Shown: positions 54,187 through 61,696 of the stretch, one piece after another
Position numbering within the stretch: the stretch's first letter is position 1
Layout: each line of letters begins with the position of its first letter
NCBI GenBank assembly: GCA_041391225.1
Contig: JAWKOL010000012.1
Location: 62,001 to 126,000, forward strand
Origin: RI-153 sp041391225
GTDB lineage: Bacteria; Chloroflexota; Anaerolineae; Caldilineales; Caldilineaceae
Direction of reading: 5' to 3'
Length of the DNA stretch: 64,000 nt
Notes under the pieces: generated by a model
Database searches by the model: none
The model's input: the letters and a program-made list of their open reading frames with translations, nothing else
What the model was told of the DNA's origin: nothing
Translations under genes and position numbers: made by a program

Positions 54187-54335
54187 ATTTACGATTTTCG
54201 ATTGACGATTTACGATTGTCGCGTCAAGCGTCTGAGATCTCCGCAAGTAGGAATGTTCGTTAACAAAGCCCCAACCCAATTGGGGATCACACACTCAACC
54301 AGACAATCGTAAATCGTCAATCGAAAATCGTAAAT
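54187..54335. repeat. Palindrome B of the GATTTACGATTG family
   Basis: TTTACGATTTTCGATTGACG and ATTTACGATTGTC (54188-54220) face GACAATCGTAAATCGTCAAT and CGAAAATCGTAAATC (54302-54335). CTCAAC is at 54294-54299; an inner hairpin CCCCAA/TTGGGG lies at 54269-54285. It supplies the end of the 2-hydroxyacid dehydrogenase. Confidence 0.85.
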
Positions 54336-55392
54336 CACTCCTGTTCGCCTTCGACCGCGGCGTGAGATCATAGTACGTCTCGTGCCCGTGGAAGAAGCGC
54401 TCCACTTCGTCGACCATGAGGTTGAAGAAGTGGGGGTGCTGGTCGCCGGTGTAGTAGCCGATGTGCGGGCTGAGGAAGACGTTGGGCAGGTGTAGGATGT
54501 CGCTGTCCGCCGGGATTGGCTCGGGATCGAAGACGTCGAGACCGGCAAGGATGTCCCCGCGGCGTAGGCGGGCGACAAGCGCGTCGGCGTCGACGACGGG
54601 ACCGCGCGAGACGTTGACGAAGACCGCGCCGGAGCGGATCATCTCGATCTCGTTCGCACCCAACATGCCCTTCGTCTGCGGCGTGAGGGGGACGAGACAG
54701 ACGATCACGTCGCACTGCGAGAGGACGTTCTGCAGCGACGTGGCGGTGACGCCAAGCGCCTCGGGCAGTTCACGCGGCAGGTAGGGATCGTGTACCCAGA
54801 TGTCCACGTCGAAGGGGCGCAGCAGCTTGATCAGCCGCCGCCCCATGTGGCCGCCGCCGATGAGACCGACGCGTTTGCCGGTGAGCCGACCGGGCATGCG
54901 GCTGCGTGCATCCGGGTTGATGCGCGTGTTGCCGGCGATGATGCGCCGGAAATGTTCCCCGGCGTTGCGCATGCACACCAGGATCAGCCCCAGCGCCCAC
55001 TCCGCCACGGGGTAGGACGAGGCGTTGGTGGTGTCCACGGTGCGGATGTGACGCGCCCAGGCGGCGTCGAGATCGATGCGGGTGGCGAAGCGGTCGCCTT
55101 CTAGCTCGCCGATGAAGCGCAGATTGGGCGCGGCGTCGAGGATCTCCGCCGTCAGCGTGGGCGCGCCGTGACAGACGATCACGCCGTCATATGCGCCGAT
55201 GCGCTCGCGCAGGGCCGTCACCGTGGCCGGATCGTCGTTGGTGGAGTAGATGCCGCCGCCCTCGCACTCGAACCAATCCCAGTTCGCCAGCGCGTCCAGC
55301 CGTTCCAGATCCGTGTGATCGAGATATTGTTCACGTACGCGCCGGTCAAATGCCAGCAGGATACGCGGTCGATGGGCAATCATGTTGTTCAT
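54295..55392 (-). CDS. D-isomer-specific 2-hydroxyacid dehydrogenase
   Basis: ATG 55392, overlapping the stop of the E2 gene (ATGA). The 365 residues include the dinucleotide motif V-G-L-I-G-G-G-H-M-G, catalytic Arg in V-N-V-S-R-G-P-V-V-D, Glu in F-D-P-E-P-I-P and His in L-S-P-H-I-G-Y-Y, the standard triad. It should reduce a 2-oxoacid or oxidise a D-2-hydroxyacid with NAD(H). Translational coupling to the 2-oxoacid dehydrogenase complex suggests a shared 2-oxoacid. The last residues (LRFSIDDLRLSG) and TGA come from palindrome B; the family part ends near Y-Y-D-L-T-P. Confidence 0.88.
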   Translation of the reverse strand: MNNMIAHRPRILLAFDRRVREQYLDHTDLERLDALANWDWFECEGGGIYSTNDDPATVTALRERIGAYDGVIVCHGAPTLTAEILDAAPNLRFIGELEGDRFATRIDLDAAWARHIRTVDTTNASSYPVAEWALGLILVCMRNAGEHFRRIIAGNTRINPDARSRMPGRLTGKRVGLIGGGHMGRRLIKLLRPFDVDIWVHDPYLPRELPEALGVTATSLQNVLSQCDVIVCLVPLTPQTKGMLGANEIEMIRSGAVFVNVSRGPVVDADALVARLRRGDILAGLDVFDPEPIPADSDILHLPNVFLSPHIGYYTGDQHPHFFNLMVDEVERFFHGHETYYDLTPRSKANRSDLRFSIDDLRLSG

Positions 55393-56729
55393 TCCAACAC
55401 CCGCAGCGGATCTTCGATCAGGTCGGCCAGATCAGCCAGGAATTGCGCGCCGCGTGCGCCGTCGACCACGCGGTGATCGCAGGAGAGCGTCAGCGTCATC
55501 ATGGGACGCACGCCGGGTTGACCGTCCACGGCGACGACGCGGTCGGCGATGCGGCCCACGGCGAGGATGGCGGCCTGCGGCGGGTTGACGATGGCGTTGA
55601 AGTTGTCCACGCCGTACATGCCCAGGTTGCTGATGGTGAAGGTGGAGCCGGTAAGATCGTTGGCGGTGGACTTGCCTGCCAGGGCACGCTCCACCAGTTC
55701 GGAGCGGCGCGCGGACAGTTCCACCAGCCCCAACTGATCGGCGTAGTGGATCACCGGCACAAGCAGTCCGTCTTCGATGGCGACAGCCAGACCGACGTGG
55801 ATGTGTTCGTTGTAGACGATGCCGTTCTCCACCCAGCAGGCGTACAGCCGCGGGTGACGGGTCAACGCTGCCGCGGTCAGCTTGACGAGCAGATCGGTGA
55901 AGGTGACCGTCTTCAGCCCGCGGCCCTGGAGTTGGGCGCGCCATGCCTTGAGTGAGGTGGCGTCGACGTCGCGGCTGAGGTAGAAGTGCGGCACATCACG
56001 CCAACTCTGGCTGAGCCGTTCGGCCATTACCTGCCACAGACGCGAACGACCATCGGAGCCGATGGGGCGGCCGCGCTGGAACAACGGCGGCTGCTCGGTA
56101 TGCGCAGGACGCGTCACCGCCGGGGCCGCGGTTTTCGGCTCCCTGGCCGGTGCGGGCGAGGCAGCGTTGAGCACATCCGCCGCCAGGACAGCGCCATCGG
56201 GGCCGCTTCCCTGAAGCGTGCGCAGATCGACGCCGCGCTCCGCTGCCAGTCGCCGCGCCTTGGGCGACGCCGGCTGGATCGTGGATGCGTCGGCGGCCTG
56301 CCTGGCATCGAGATAGGCGAGGACGTCCTTTTTCTCGATGCGCCCGCCACTGGGGACAATCTCGCCCAGGTCCACGTCGTGTTCGGCGGCGATGCGCGCC
56401 GCAACCGGTGTGGCCGTCACCGCTGTTGATGGCTTGGGCGATGGTTCGTCCACCGCAGTCTCAGCGGACACGGCAGCGGGCGCGTCTTCCCCCGCCGCCA
56501 GGATCAGCGCGATCACCGTACCCACCGGCACATCATCCCCTTCGGCGGCGGTCACCTGCGCAAGGACGCCGGAAGCGGGCGCTTCGATCTCCACGTCGAC
56601 CTTGTCGGTGGCGATCTGCATGATCGGCTCGCCCTGCGCCACGGCATCACCTTCGTTTTTCAACCAGCGCAGCAACGTCCCCGTCTCCTGGGCCATTCCC
56701 AAGGCGGGCATGATTACTTCTTTGGGCAT
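55389..56729 (-). CDS. 2-oxoacid dehydrogenase E2 (dihydrolipoamide acyltransferase)
   Basis: ATG 56729 (MPKEVIMPALGMAQETGTLL), 446 residues. One lipoyl domain has its lipoyl Lys at K43 in Q-I-A-T-D-K-V-D-V-E-I. There are two peripheral subunit-binding segments (VAARIAAEHDVDLGEIVPSG and KARRLAAERGVDLRTLQGSG). The catalytic acyltransferase domain follows, with His-Asp in S-C-D-H-R-V-V-D-G-A. It passes an acyl group from E1 to CoA. No E3 (lipoamide dehydrogenase) gene is nearby. The 10-nt gap to E1 beta and the 4-nt overlap with the hydroxyacid dehydrogenase mark one operon. Confidence 0.92.
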   Translation of the reverse strand: MPKEVIMPALGMAQETGTLLRWLKNEGDAVAQGEPIMQIATDKVDVEIEAPASGVLAQVTAAEGDDVPVGTVIALILAAGEDAPAAVSAETAVDEPSPKPSTAVTATPVAARIAAEHDVDLGEIVPSGGRIEKKDVLAYLDARQAADASTIQPASPKARRLAAERGVDLRTLQGSGPDGAVLAADVLNAASPAPAREPKTAAPAVTRPAHTEQPPLFQRGRPIGSDGRSRLWQVMAERLSQSWRDVPHFYLSRDVDATSLKAWRAQLQGRGLKTVTFTDLLVKLTAAALTRHPRLYACWVENGIVYNEHIHVGLAVAIEDGLLVPVIHYADQLGLVELSARRSELVERALAGKSTANDLTGSTFTISNLGMYGVDNFNAIVNPPQAAILAVGRIADRVVAVDGQPGVRPMMTLTLSCDHRVVDGARGAQFLADLADLIEDPLRVLE

Positions 56730-56739
56730 AAAAACTCCT

Positions 56740-57720
56740 TCAATTTCTTCCACACAATACCTTCGCCATCGCCACCACATCATCCGCCGTGGGGATGGTG
56801 ATGTCTTCGAGGGCGGGCGAGAAGGGGATGGGGACGTTCATGGCCCCCAGGCGTTTGACCGGCGCGTCCAGGTAGTAAAATGCGCCGTCGGCGATGACGG
56901 AGGCGATCTCGGCGGTGACGCCGTACTGCTCGTAGCCCTCGTCGATGACGATGGCGCGGCTAGTCTTCTTGGCCGAGGTGATCAGCGCGTCCTTGTCCAG
57001 CGGGATAGTGGTGCGCGGATCGATGACTTCGGCGCTGAGGCCGATTTCGGCCAGTTGCTCGGCGGCTTCCATCGCCACAAGGACCATGCTGCTGGTGGCG
57101 ACCAGGGTGATGTCTGTCCCTGTGCGCTTGATGTCGGCCACACCGAAGGGCAGCGTGTACTCGTCTTCGGGGACGGGGCCTTTGAGCTGGTACATCATTT
57201 TGTCTTCGAAGATGGCGACGGGACCGTCGTCGCGGATGGCGCTTTTCATCAGCCCTTTGGCGTCGTAGGGTGTGGCGGGCAGGGCGACTTTGAGGCCGGG
57301 GATGTGGCTGAGCCAGGCGTGCAGCGACTGCGAATGCTGCGCGGCGGAACGTCGGCTGGCCCCCATCGTGGTGCGCAAGACCATCGGCGCGCTGAGTTTG
57401 CCGCCCGACATGTAGTGGATCTTGGCAGCCTGGTTCACCATCTGATCCATCGTCAGTGTGGTGAAGTCGCCGAACATGATGTCCACGACGGGCCGCATTC
57501 CGGTCATGGCCGCGCCGACGCCGATGCCGGCGATGCCCGCTTCGGAGATGGGCGAGTCGATCACCCGCTGCGGGCCGAACTCGTCCACCAGACCAGCGAG
57601 CACTTTGAAGACGGTGCCGGCCTCGGCCACGTCCTCGCCGATGATGAAGACGCGCTCGTCGCGGCGCATCTCTTCCACCAGCGCCTCACGGATGGCCTGA
57701 GACATGGTGATCTCGCGCAT
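56740..57720 (-). CDS. 2-oxoacid (acetoin/pyruvate-type) dehydrogenase E1 beta
   Basis: ATG 57720 is chosen (GGGAG about 8 nt upstream; family-like start MREITMSQAIREALVEEM). An in-frame ATG at 57765 would overlap E1 alpha. The 326 residues show I-G-E-D-V-A-E-A-G-T-V-F, then R-V-I-D-S-P-I-S-E-A-G-I and V-D-I-M-F-G-D-F, the TPP-binding pyrimidine domain and its G-x-x-x-A partner, and P-L-D-K-D-A-L-I. It forms the alpha2beta2 E1 that decarboxylates a 2-oxoacid or cleaves acetoin. Confidence 0.92.
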   Translation of the reverse strand: MREITMSQAIREALVEEMRRDERVFIIGEDVAEAGTVFKVLAGLVDEFGPQRVIDSPISEAGIAGIGVGAAMTGMRPVVDIMFGDFTTLTMDQMVNQAAKIHYMSGGKLSAPMVLRTTMGASRRSAAQHSQSLHAWLSHIPGLKVALPATPYDAKGLMKSAIRDDGPVAIFEDKMMYQLKGPVPEDEYTLPFGVADIKRTGTDITLVATSSMVLVAMEAAEQLAEIGLSAEVIDPRTTIPLDKDALITSAKKTSRAIVIDEGYEQYGVTAEIASVIADGAFYYLDAPVKRLGAMNVPIPFSPALEDITIPTADDVVAMAKVLCGRN

Positions 57721-57751
57721 GGGTTTGCTCCCTGTGCTTTGGCGCAACGAC

Positions 57752-58729
57752 TCAAGCGTAGACATGACGGGTCACCTCGCTGGCGTCGGGGTAGACGGCG
57801 TTGAGGGCGAAGTCGACGGCGCGTTCCACTTCGCTGCGTACATCGGCGTCGATGCGTTCCAGCACACTCGTTTCGCTGAGACCATTTTCGGTGAGCCAAT
57901 CGCCGAGCAAGTGGATCGGGTCGCGCTGTCGCCAGGATTCTTCTTCCTCGCGGCTGCGGTAGTAGTCGCGGCTGATGTCGCCCACGTGATGGCCGCGGAA
58001 GCGATAGGTATGGCAGAGCAGGAAGGCCGGTCCTTCGCCGCGGCGGGCGCGTTCCACCAGTTCGCGGGTCGTCTCGTGGACGGCGCGCACGTCCTGGCCG
58101 TCGACATCGACGGCGTGGATGCCGAAGGCGCGGGCGCGGCCCAGCATGTCACCGGCCACGGCTTCGCTGTGGTGGGTGTACTCGCCGTAGAGGTTGTTCT
58201 CGCAGACGTAGATCACGGGCAGTTTCCACAACTGCGCCATGTTCATCGATTCGTAGAGCAGGCCCTGCCCTAGCGCGCCGTCGCCGAAGAAGCAGACAGC
58301 CACCTGATCCGTCCCTCGCATCTTGATGGACAGCGCCGCGCCGGTGGCGATGCCGGTGCTGCCGCCGACGATGGCGTTTGCGCCCAGGTTGCCTGTCTCC
58401 TGATCTGCTATGTGCATGGAGCCGCCTTTGCCGCGGCAGTAGCCGTCGGCCTTGCCCAGCAGCTCGGCGAACATGCGATCCAGCGCAGCGCCCTTGGCCA
58501 GGCAGTGTCCATGCCCGCGGTGGGTGCTGGTGATATAGTCCTCGCGGCGCAGGGCTTCGCAGACGCCCACAGCCACCGCTTCTTCGCCGATGTACAGGTG
58601 GGCCAGGCCGGGCATGCGTGCGCTGGTGTAAAGCTCGTTGGACGTCTCCTCAAAGGCGCGGATCTTGCACATCTGCTCGTACATGTGGAGCCAGGATTCG
58701 GCGTCGATGGGAGAATTGGCATTGGTCAT
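57752..58729 (-). CDS. 2-oxoacid (acetoin/pyruvate-type) dehydrogenase E1 alpha
   Basis: ATG 58729, 325 residues. The TPP diphosphate motif is G-D-G-A-L-G-Q-G (G-D-G) with N-N at V-C-E-N-N-L-Y, and H-R-G-H-G-H-C-L-A-K-G binds near the cofactor. Phosphorylation-loop residues typical of mitochondrial PDH are absent, as in bacteria. It resembles AcoA/PdhA; which substrate it takes cannot be read from sequence. It is first in the operon E1a-E1b-E2-hydroxyacid dehydrogenase. Confidence 0.92.
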   Translation of the reverse strand: MTNANSPIDAESWLHMYEQMCKIRAFEETSNELYTSARMPGLAHLYIGEEAVAVGVCEALRREDYITSTHRGHGHCLAKGAALDRMFAELLGKADGYCRGKGGSMHIADQETGNLGANAIVGGSTGIATGAALSIKMRGTDQVAVCFFGDGALGQGLLYESMNMAQLWKLPVIYVCENNLYGEYTHHSEAVAGDMLGRARAFGIHAVDVDGQDVRAVHETTRELVERARRGEGPAFLLCHTYRFRGHHVGDISRDYYRSREEEESWRQRDPIHLLGDWLTENGLSETSVLERIDADVRSEVERAVDFALNAVYPDASEVTRHVYA

Positions 58730-58747
58730 GGAAGATCCTTTGGGGAG

Positions 58748-58889
58748 ATTTTCGATTTTCGATTGACGATTTACGATTGTCTGGTTGAGTGCGTCGTCTC
58801 AAAGTGGGCCAGTATCTTCGTTAACCGGAAAACAGCCATTTGAAGGTTCACTTGCTCAACGTGAAATCGTAAATCGTCAATCGAAAATT
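58748..58889. repeat. Palindrome C of the GATTTACGATTG family, full core
   Basis: GATTTTCGATTTTCGATTGA and CGATTTACGATTGTCTGG (58748-58783) with GTTGAG at 58784-58789. Facing them are CTCAAC at 58855-58860 and GAAATCGTAAATCGTCAATC, GAAAAT (58863-58888). It sits in the 158-nt gap between the epimerase stop and the E1 alpha start. Confidence 0.85.
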
Positions 58890-59709
58890 ACACATTGAAT
58901 GCAGCCGAAACAATCTCATAACTCGCGCCGCCGTCGCCAGCGGATCATAGTCTTCTCTCCGCTGCACCATCATGCTGATCTCCACGGAAATGACGCCGGT
59001 GTAGCCGTGGGCGTGCATGGCATGGAAGTAGGCGGCGTAGTCGAAGTCCCCTTCGCCGGGGACGAGATATTCGTGGTTGGGCGCGGCCGCGCTCGTCTTT
59101 GATGTGAGCGTGGGCGGCGTAGGGGACCATCTTGGCCACCGATTCTTCGATGGGGATGCCCATCACGTTGAAGTGGCTGATGTCGAAGTTGACGCGGATG
59201 GCAGGCGATTCCACCTGCTGCATCAGGTTGACTGTCTGCTCGGGCGTTTCGGCGGCGTTGCCCACGTGGTGTTCCAGGGCGATGGTGATGCCATGCGATT
59301 CGGCGTAGCGCCCTAGTTCGTTGAGACGGTCTACGAGTTGGGGCTGTTTTGCGGGCAGATCGCCCGGTTGGCCGCCGATACCGGCAACGACGACGGGCGC
59401 GTGATCGCCCTGTGTCCACTCGGCGGCGAGATCCACGGCGGCTTTGACCTGGGCGAGGTTGTGGGCGTAGGTAGCGGCGTCCTCTTCCATCATCGAAACA
59501 TAGTAATTTACGGCGGAGAGGGTCAAGTTGTAGCGGTTTAGGAGATCGGCGATGCGCCGCCGCTCATGCTTGTCCAAAATCGACAGCGCCGTGCTGAATC
59601 GCGGCAACACACAGATTTCCACGGCCTGAAACCCAAGCGCGGACAGGTGCGGTATGATCGCGTCGATGGGGACGTTGGGCATACCCCAGGTGCTGTAACC
59701 AAGTTTCAT
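58888..59709 (-). CDS. Sugar phosphate isomerase/epimerase (xylose-isomerase-like TIM barrel), frameshifts
   Basis: ATG 59709 (MKLGYSTWGMPNVPIDAIIP). Barrel residues are E-I-C near strand 2, ALEHHVGNAAETPEQ (metal Glu/His) and VNFDISHFNVMG (Asp/His), then A-H-A-H-I-K-D-E-R. Near 59090 the frame breaks; the other frame reads NHEYLVPGEGDFDYAAYFHA and GYTGVISVEISMMVQRRED (metal Glu). A second break near 58920 leads to S-Y-E-I-V-S-A-A-F-N-V and TAA at 58888. Corrected length is about 273 residues. It isomerises or epimerises a sugar or inositol derivative. Confidence 0.8.
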
Positions 59710-59789
59710 GGTCAGCTCGCTTCTGTTTATGCGGGTGGCGTGGGCGGATGGTGGAGTTGCTGGGAAGAAGTATAGCGTCCGCGGGCGGG

Positions 59790-59978
59790 GATGACAAGGT
59801 GGGGATGAAAGGGTGACAGGGTGATCGCTGCGTGTGTTGGTTGCTGGGTGGAGATGATGATGGGATGATGAGATGATGTGGATAAGGCGGCTTCCATCAT
59901 CTCATCATCCCATCATCACGAACACATGAAATCCATTCAATCCAGCGATCACCCCCTCACTCTTTCACCTTGTCATTC
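59790..59978. repeat. Nested palindrome of GATGATGGGATG and AAGGTGAAAGAG arms
   Basis: Outer arms are GACAAGGTG...GAAAGGGTGACAGGGTGATCGCTG (59791-59831) and CAGCGATCACCCCCTC with CTTTCACCTTGTC (59943-59974). Inner arms are GATGATGATGGGATGATGAG (59853-59872) and CATCATCTCATCATCCCATC (59896-59915). It fills most of the 59710-59972 gap between the serine hydrolase and epimerase genes. Confidence 0.82.
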
Positions 59979-61130
59979 GTACAGCCCCGCGATCTCGAAC
60001 GCGATCTCACACGGATCGGCGTCTTCGTAGTCCTGGTTGAAGAGGACGATGACGCTGAATTGCTCTTCCATGTAGTGGACGTAGCAGGATTGGAAGGCCA
60101 GCCAGGCGCCCGAATGGGAGATGACGTTTTCGTCATCGGCGTCGAGTTCCCAGCCGAAGCCGTAGTAGGAGAGTTCGCCGTCGTTGAGTTCGGTGGGCTG
60201 GATCGCCTCGGCGAAGGTGTCGAGATCGACGAGTTCGCCGCCGAAGAGCGCCTGATCGTAGCGGAAGAGATCGTCGACCGAGGCGTAGATCGAGCCAGAG
60301 CCGTTGAGGCCATCTAGCGGGTCTTCGTCGTAGGCGACGATGTCGCCGTCCTCTTCGGTGTAGCTGTGGGCAACCCAATCCGAAGCACGCGGGCGCTTGG
60401 GCTGGGCGAAACTGTGTGTCATCTTCAACGGCGCGAAGACGTTCTCTTGCATGAAGTCGGCGTAGGTCTCTCCGCTGACCTGCTCGATGAGGACGCCCAA
60501 CAGATCGTAGCCGGTGTTGCTGTAGGCGAAGGCGTCGCCGGGGGTTTTGGCGACATCGTCCTGTTGGGCCAGCGCGGCAAGCAGATCGTCGTTGCCGGGG
60601 GTGTCGGTGTCGGCGAAGAGGGCGTCTTCCACATCGCTGTCTTCGTCGTAATCGGGGACGCCGGAAACGTGGTTGAGCAGTTGGCGGATCGTGATCTGGC
60701 CGCCCCAGGGCAGGTCGGGCAGGTGATCGCCGATGGCGTCGTCGAAGTCGAGTTCGCCCTGCTCGGCCAGCATCATGATCCCCAGCGCTGTGAACTGCTT
60801 GCCCACCGACCCCAGGTGAAAGCTCGTTTGCGCCGAGATCGGCGTGCCGTCCTCGAGATCGGCGAGGCCGAAGCCCCCGGTGTAGAGCAGTTGATCTTCC
60901 TGGCTCACCAGCACCGCCGCGCCGGGCGTTTCATCGTCTACGAAATCGGCGAACAACTCGGCGATTTCGACAGCCTTCGTCGACGTCGCCGCCGTGCGCT
61001 GGGGGACGGTGGCAGCGACGGGCGCTTCGGCCGCAGGCGCTTCGGCCGCAGGCGCGTCCAGTTCGGCGTCACAGGCGGCGAGCAGGAAGATGATCACAAG
61101 GATGATGGGCAGCAGGCGGGCATGTCTCAT
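59973..61130 (-). CDS. Lipoprotein serine hydrolase (class C beta-lactamase/DD-peptidase fold)
   Basis: ATG 61130, 385 residues. The signal ends in lipobox L-L-A-A-C, so it is a lipid-anchored exported protein; an A-A-E-A-P linker follows, partly duplicated. The catalytic S-x-x-K is L-G-S-V-G-K-Q-F and Y-x-N is A-Y-S-N-T-G-Y. The third motif, usually H/K-x-G, is probably I-S-H-S-G-A-W. The mature protein is very acidic. Family members are esterases, peptidases or beta-lactamases; antibiotic hydrolysis should not be assumed. It ends IAGLYE at the border of a repeat. Confidence 0.85.
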   Translation of the reverse strand: MRHARLLPIILVIIFLLAACDAELDAPAAEAPAAEAPVAATVPQRTAATSTKAVEIAELFADFVDDETPGAAVLVSQEDQLLYTGGFGLADLEDGTPISAQTSFHLGSVGKQFTALGIMMLAEQGELDFDDAIGDHLPDLPWGGQITIRQLLNHVSGVPDYDEDSDVEDALFADTDTPGNDDLLAALAQQDDVAKTPGDAFAYSNTGYDLLGVLIEQVSGETYADFMQENVFAPLKMTHSFAQPKRPRASDWVAHSYTEEDGDIVAYDEDPLDGLNGSGSIYASVDDLFRYDQALFGGELVDLDTFAEAIQPTELNDGELSYYGFGWELDADDENVISHSGAWLAFQSCYVHYMEEQFSVIVLFNQDYEDADPCEIAFEIAGLYE

Positions 61131-61194
61131 CGAACGTCCTCCGAGGTGTCATGGCGGTTGTTTTGGGATCGACCACACGGATGCGATGCTGTGC

Positions 61195-61311
61195 AGAAGT
61201 GATCCGCGAAGCCACACGAAGATACACGAAGGCAGAGAAGAATTGATCCGCAGATTACACGGATTCAAAGGATTTCCAGAGGATTTAGGAGATTTCAGAA
61301 TTTTATTGATC
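61195..61311. repeat. Half copy of the composite CACGAAG/GATTACACGG repeat
   Basis: GATCCGCGAAGCCACACGAA and GATACACGAAGGCAGAG, then GATCCGCAGATTACACGGAT and CCAGAGGATTT match the left half of the 38911-39189 composite. No right half is present. Its left end lies 65 nt upstream of the serine hydrolase start and its right end supplies the stop of the 61295 gene. Confidence 0.7.
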
Positions 61312-61693
61312 TACTGAAGTCCCGCTTTCCTGCCTGCCGCGGCGGGATCGTCCCCGTTGCCGCGGCCAGATCATAGTAACGTTGTGCCTCTTCGATCTGG
61401 CCGACCTGTTCGTAGGCATCGCCCAAGTTGACGTAGAGCGACGGGAAAAACGACGCGACTCGCTCGTCGTTCACGGCTTCGGCGTGGGCGAGAGCGACCT
61501 GATTCCACGCCAGCGTCTCCTGCGCCGACGTCTGGCAGCGGGCGACGTAGTGGGCGGCGATGCAGCGTTCGTAGTCATCGGCGGCGAGGTCCCAGGCTTG
61601 CTGGTAGCAGGCGCAGGCATCGGCGCGGCGGTGATCGAACTCGGCGCGTGCGCCGTCCATGCACAGGCGAACGACGGGGTTTTCAGTGTCCAT
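61295..61693 (-). CDS. Small TPR-like protein
   Basis: ATG 61693 (MDTENPVVRLCMDGARAEFD), 132 residues. TPR-like helices are A-C-Y-Q-Q-A-W-D-L-A-A-D-D-Y-E-R and L-Y-V-N-L-G-D-A-Y-E-Q-V-G-Q-I-E-E-A-Q-R-Y. The tail G-K-R-D-F-S-R-S-I-K-F probably comes from the adjoining repeat. It is a protein-binding scaffold of unknown partner. It is spaced 3 nt from the DUF3024 gene, so the two are co-transcribed. Confidence 0.7.
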   Translation of the reverse strand: MDTENPVVRLCMDGARAEFDHRRADACACYQQAWDLAADDYERCIAAHYVARCQTSAQETLAWNQVALAHAEAVNDERVASFFPSLYVNLGDAYEQVGQIEEAQRYYDLAAATGTIPPRQAGKRDFSRSIKF

Positions 61694-61696
61694 AAA

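Noticed and set aside
56338..57804. A 488-codon plus-strand frame opposite E2 and E1 beta
   Set aside because: Antisense of two clear minus-strand enzyme genes, with no start signal or motif.
59973..61130. Calling the serine hydrolase an antibiotic-degrading beta-lactamase
   Set aside because: S-x-x-K and Y-x-N are shared by esterases and peptidases; the lipoprotein anchor, acidic composition and lack of a clear K-T-G give no support for a resistance role.
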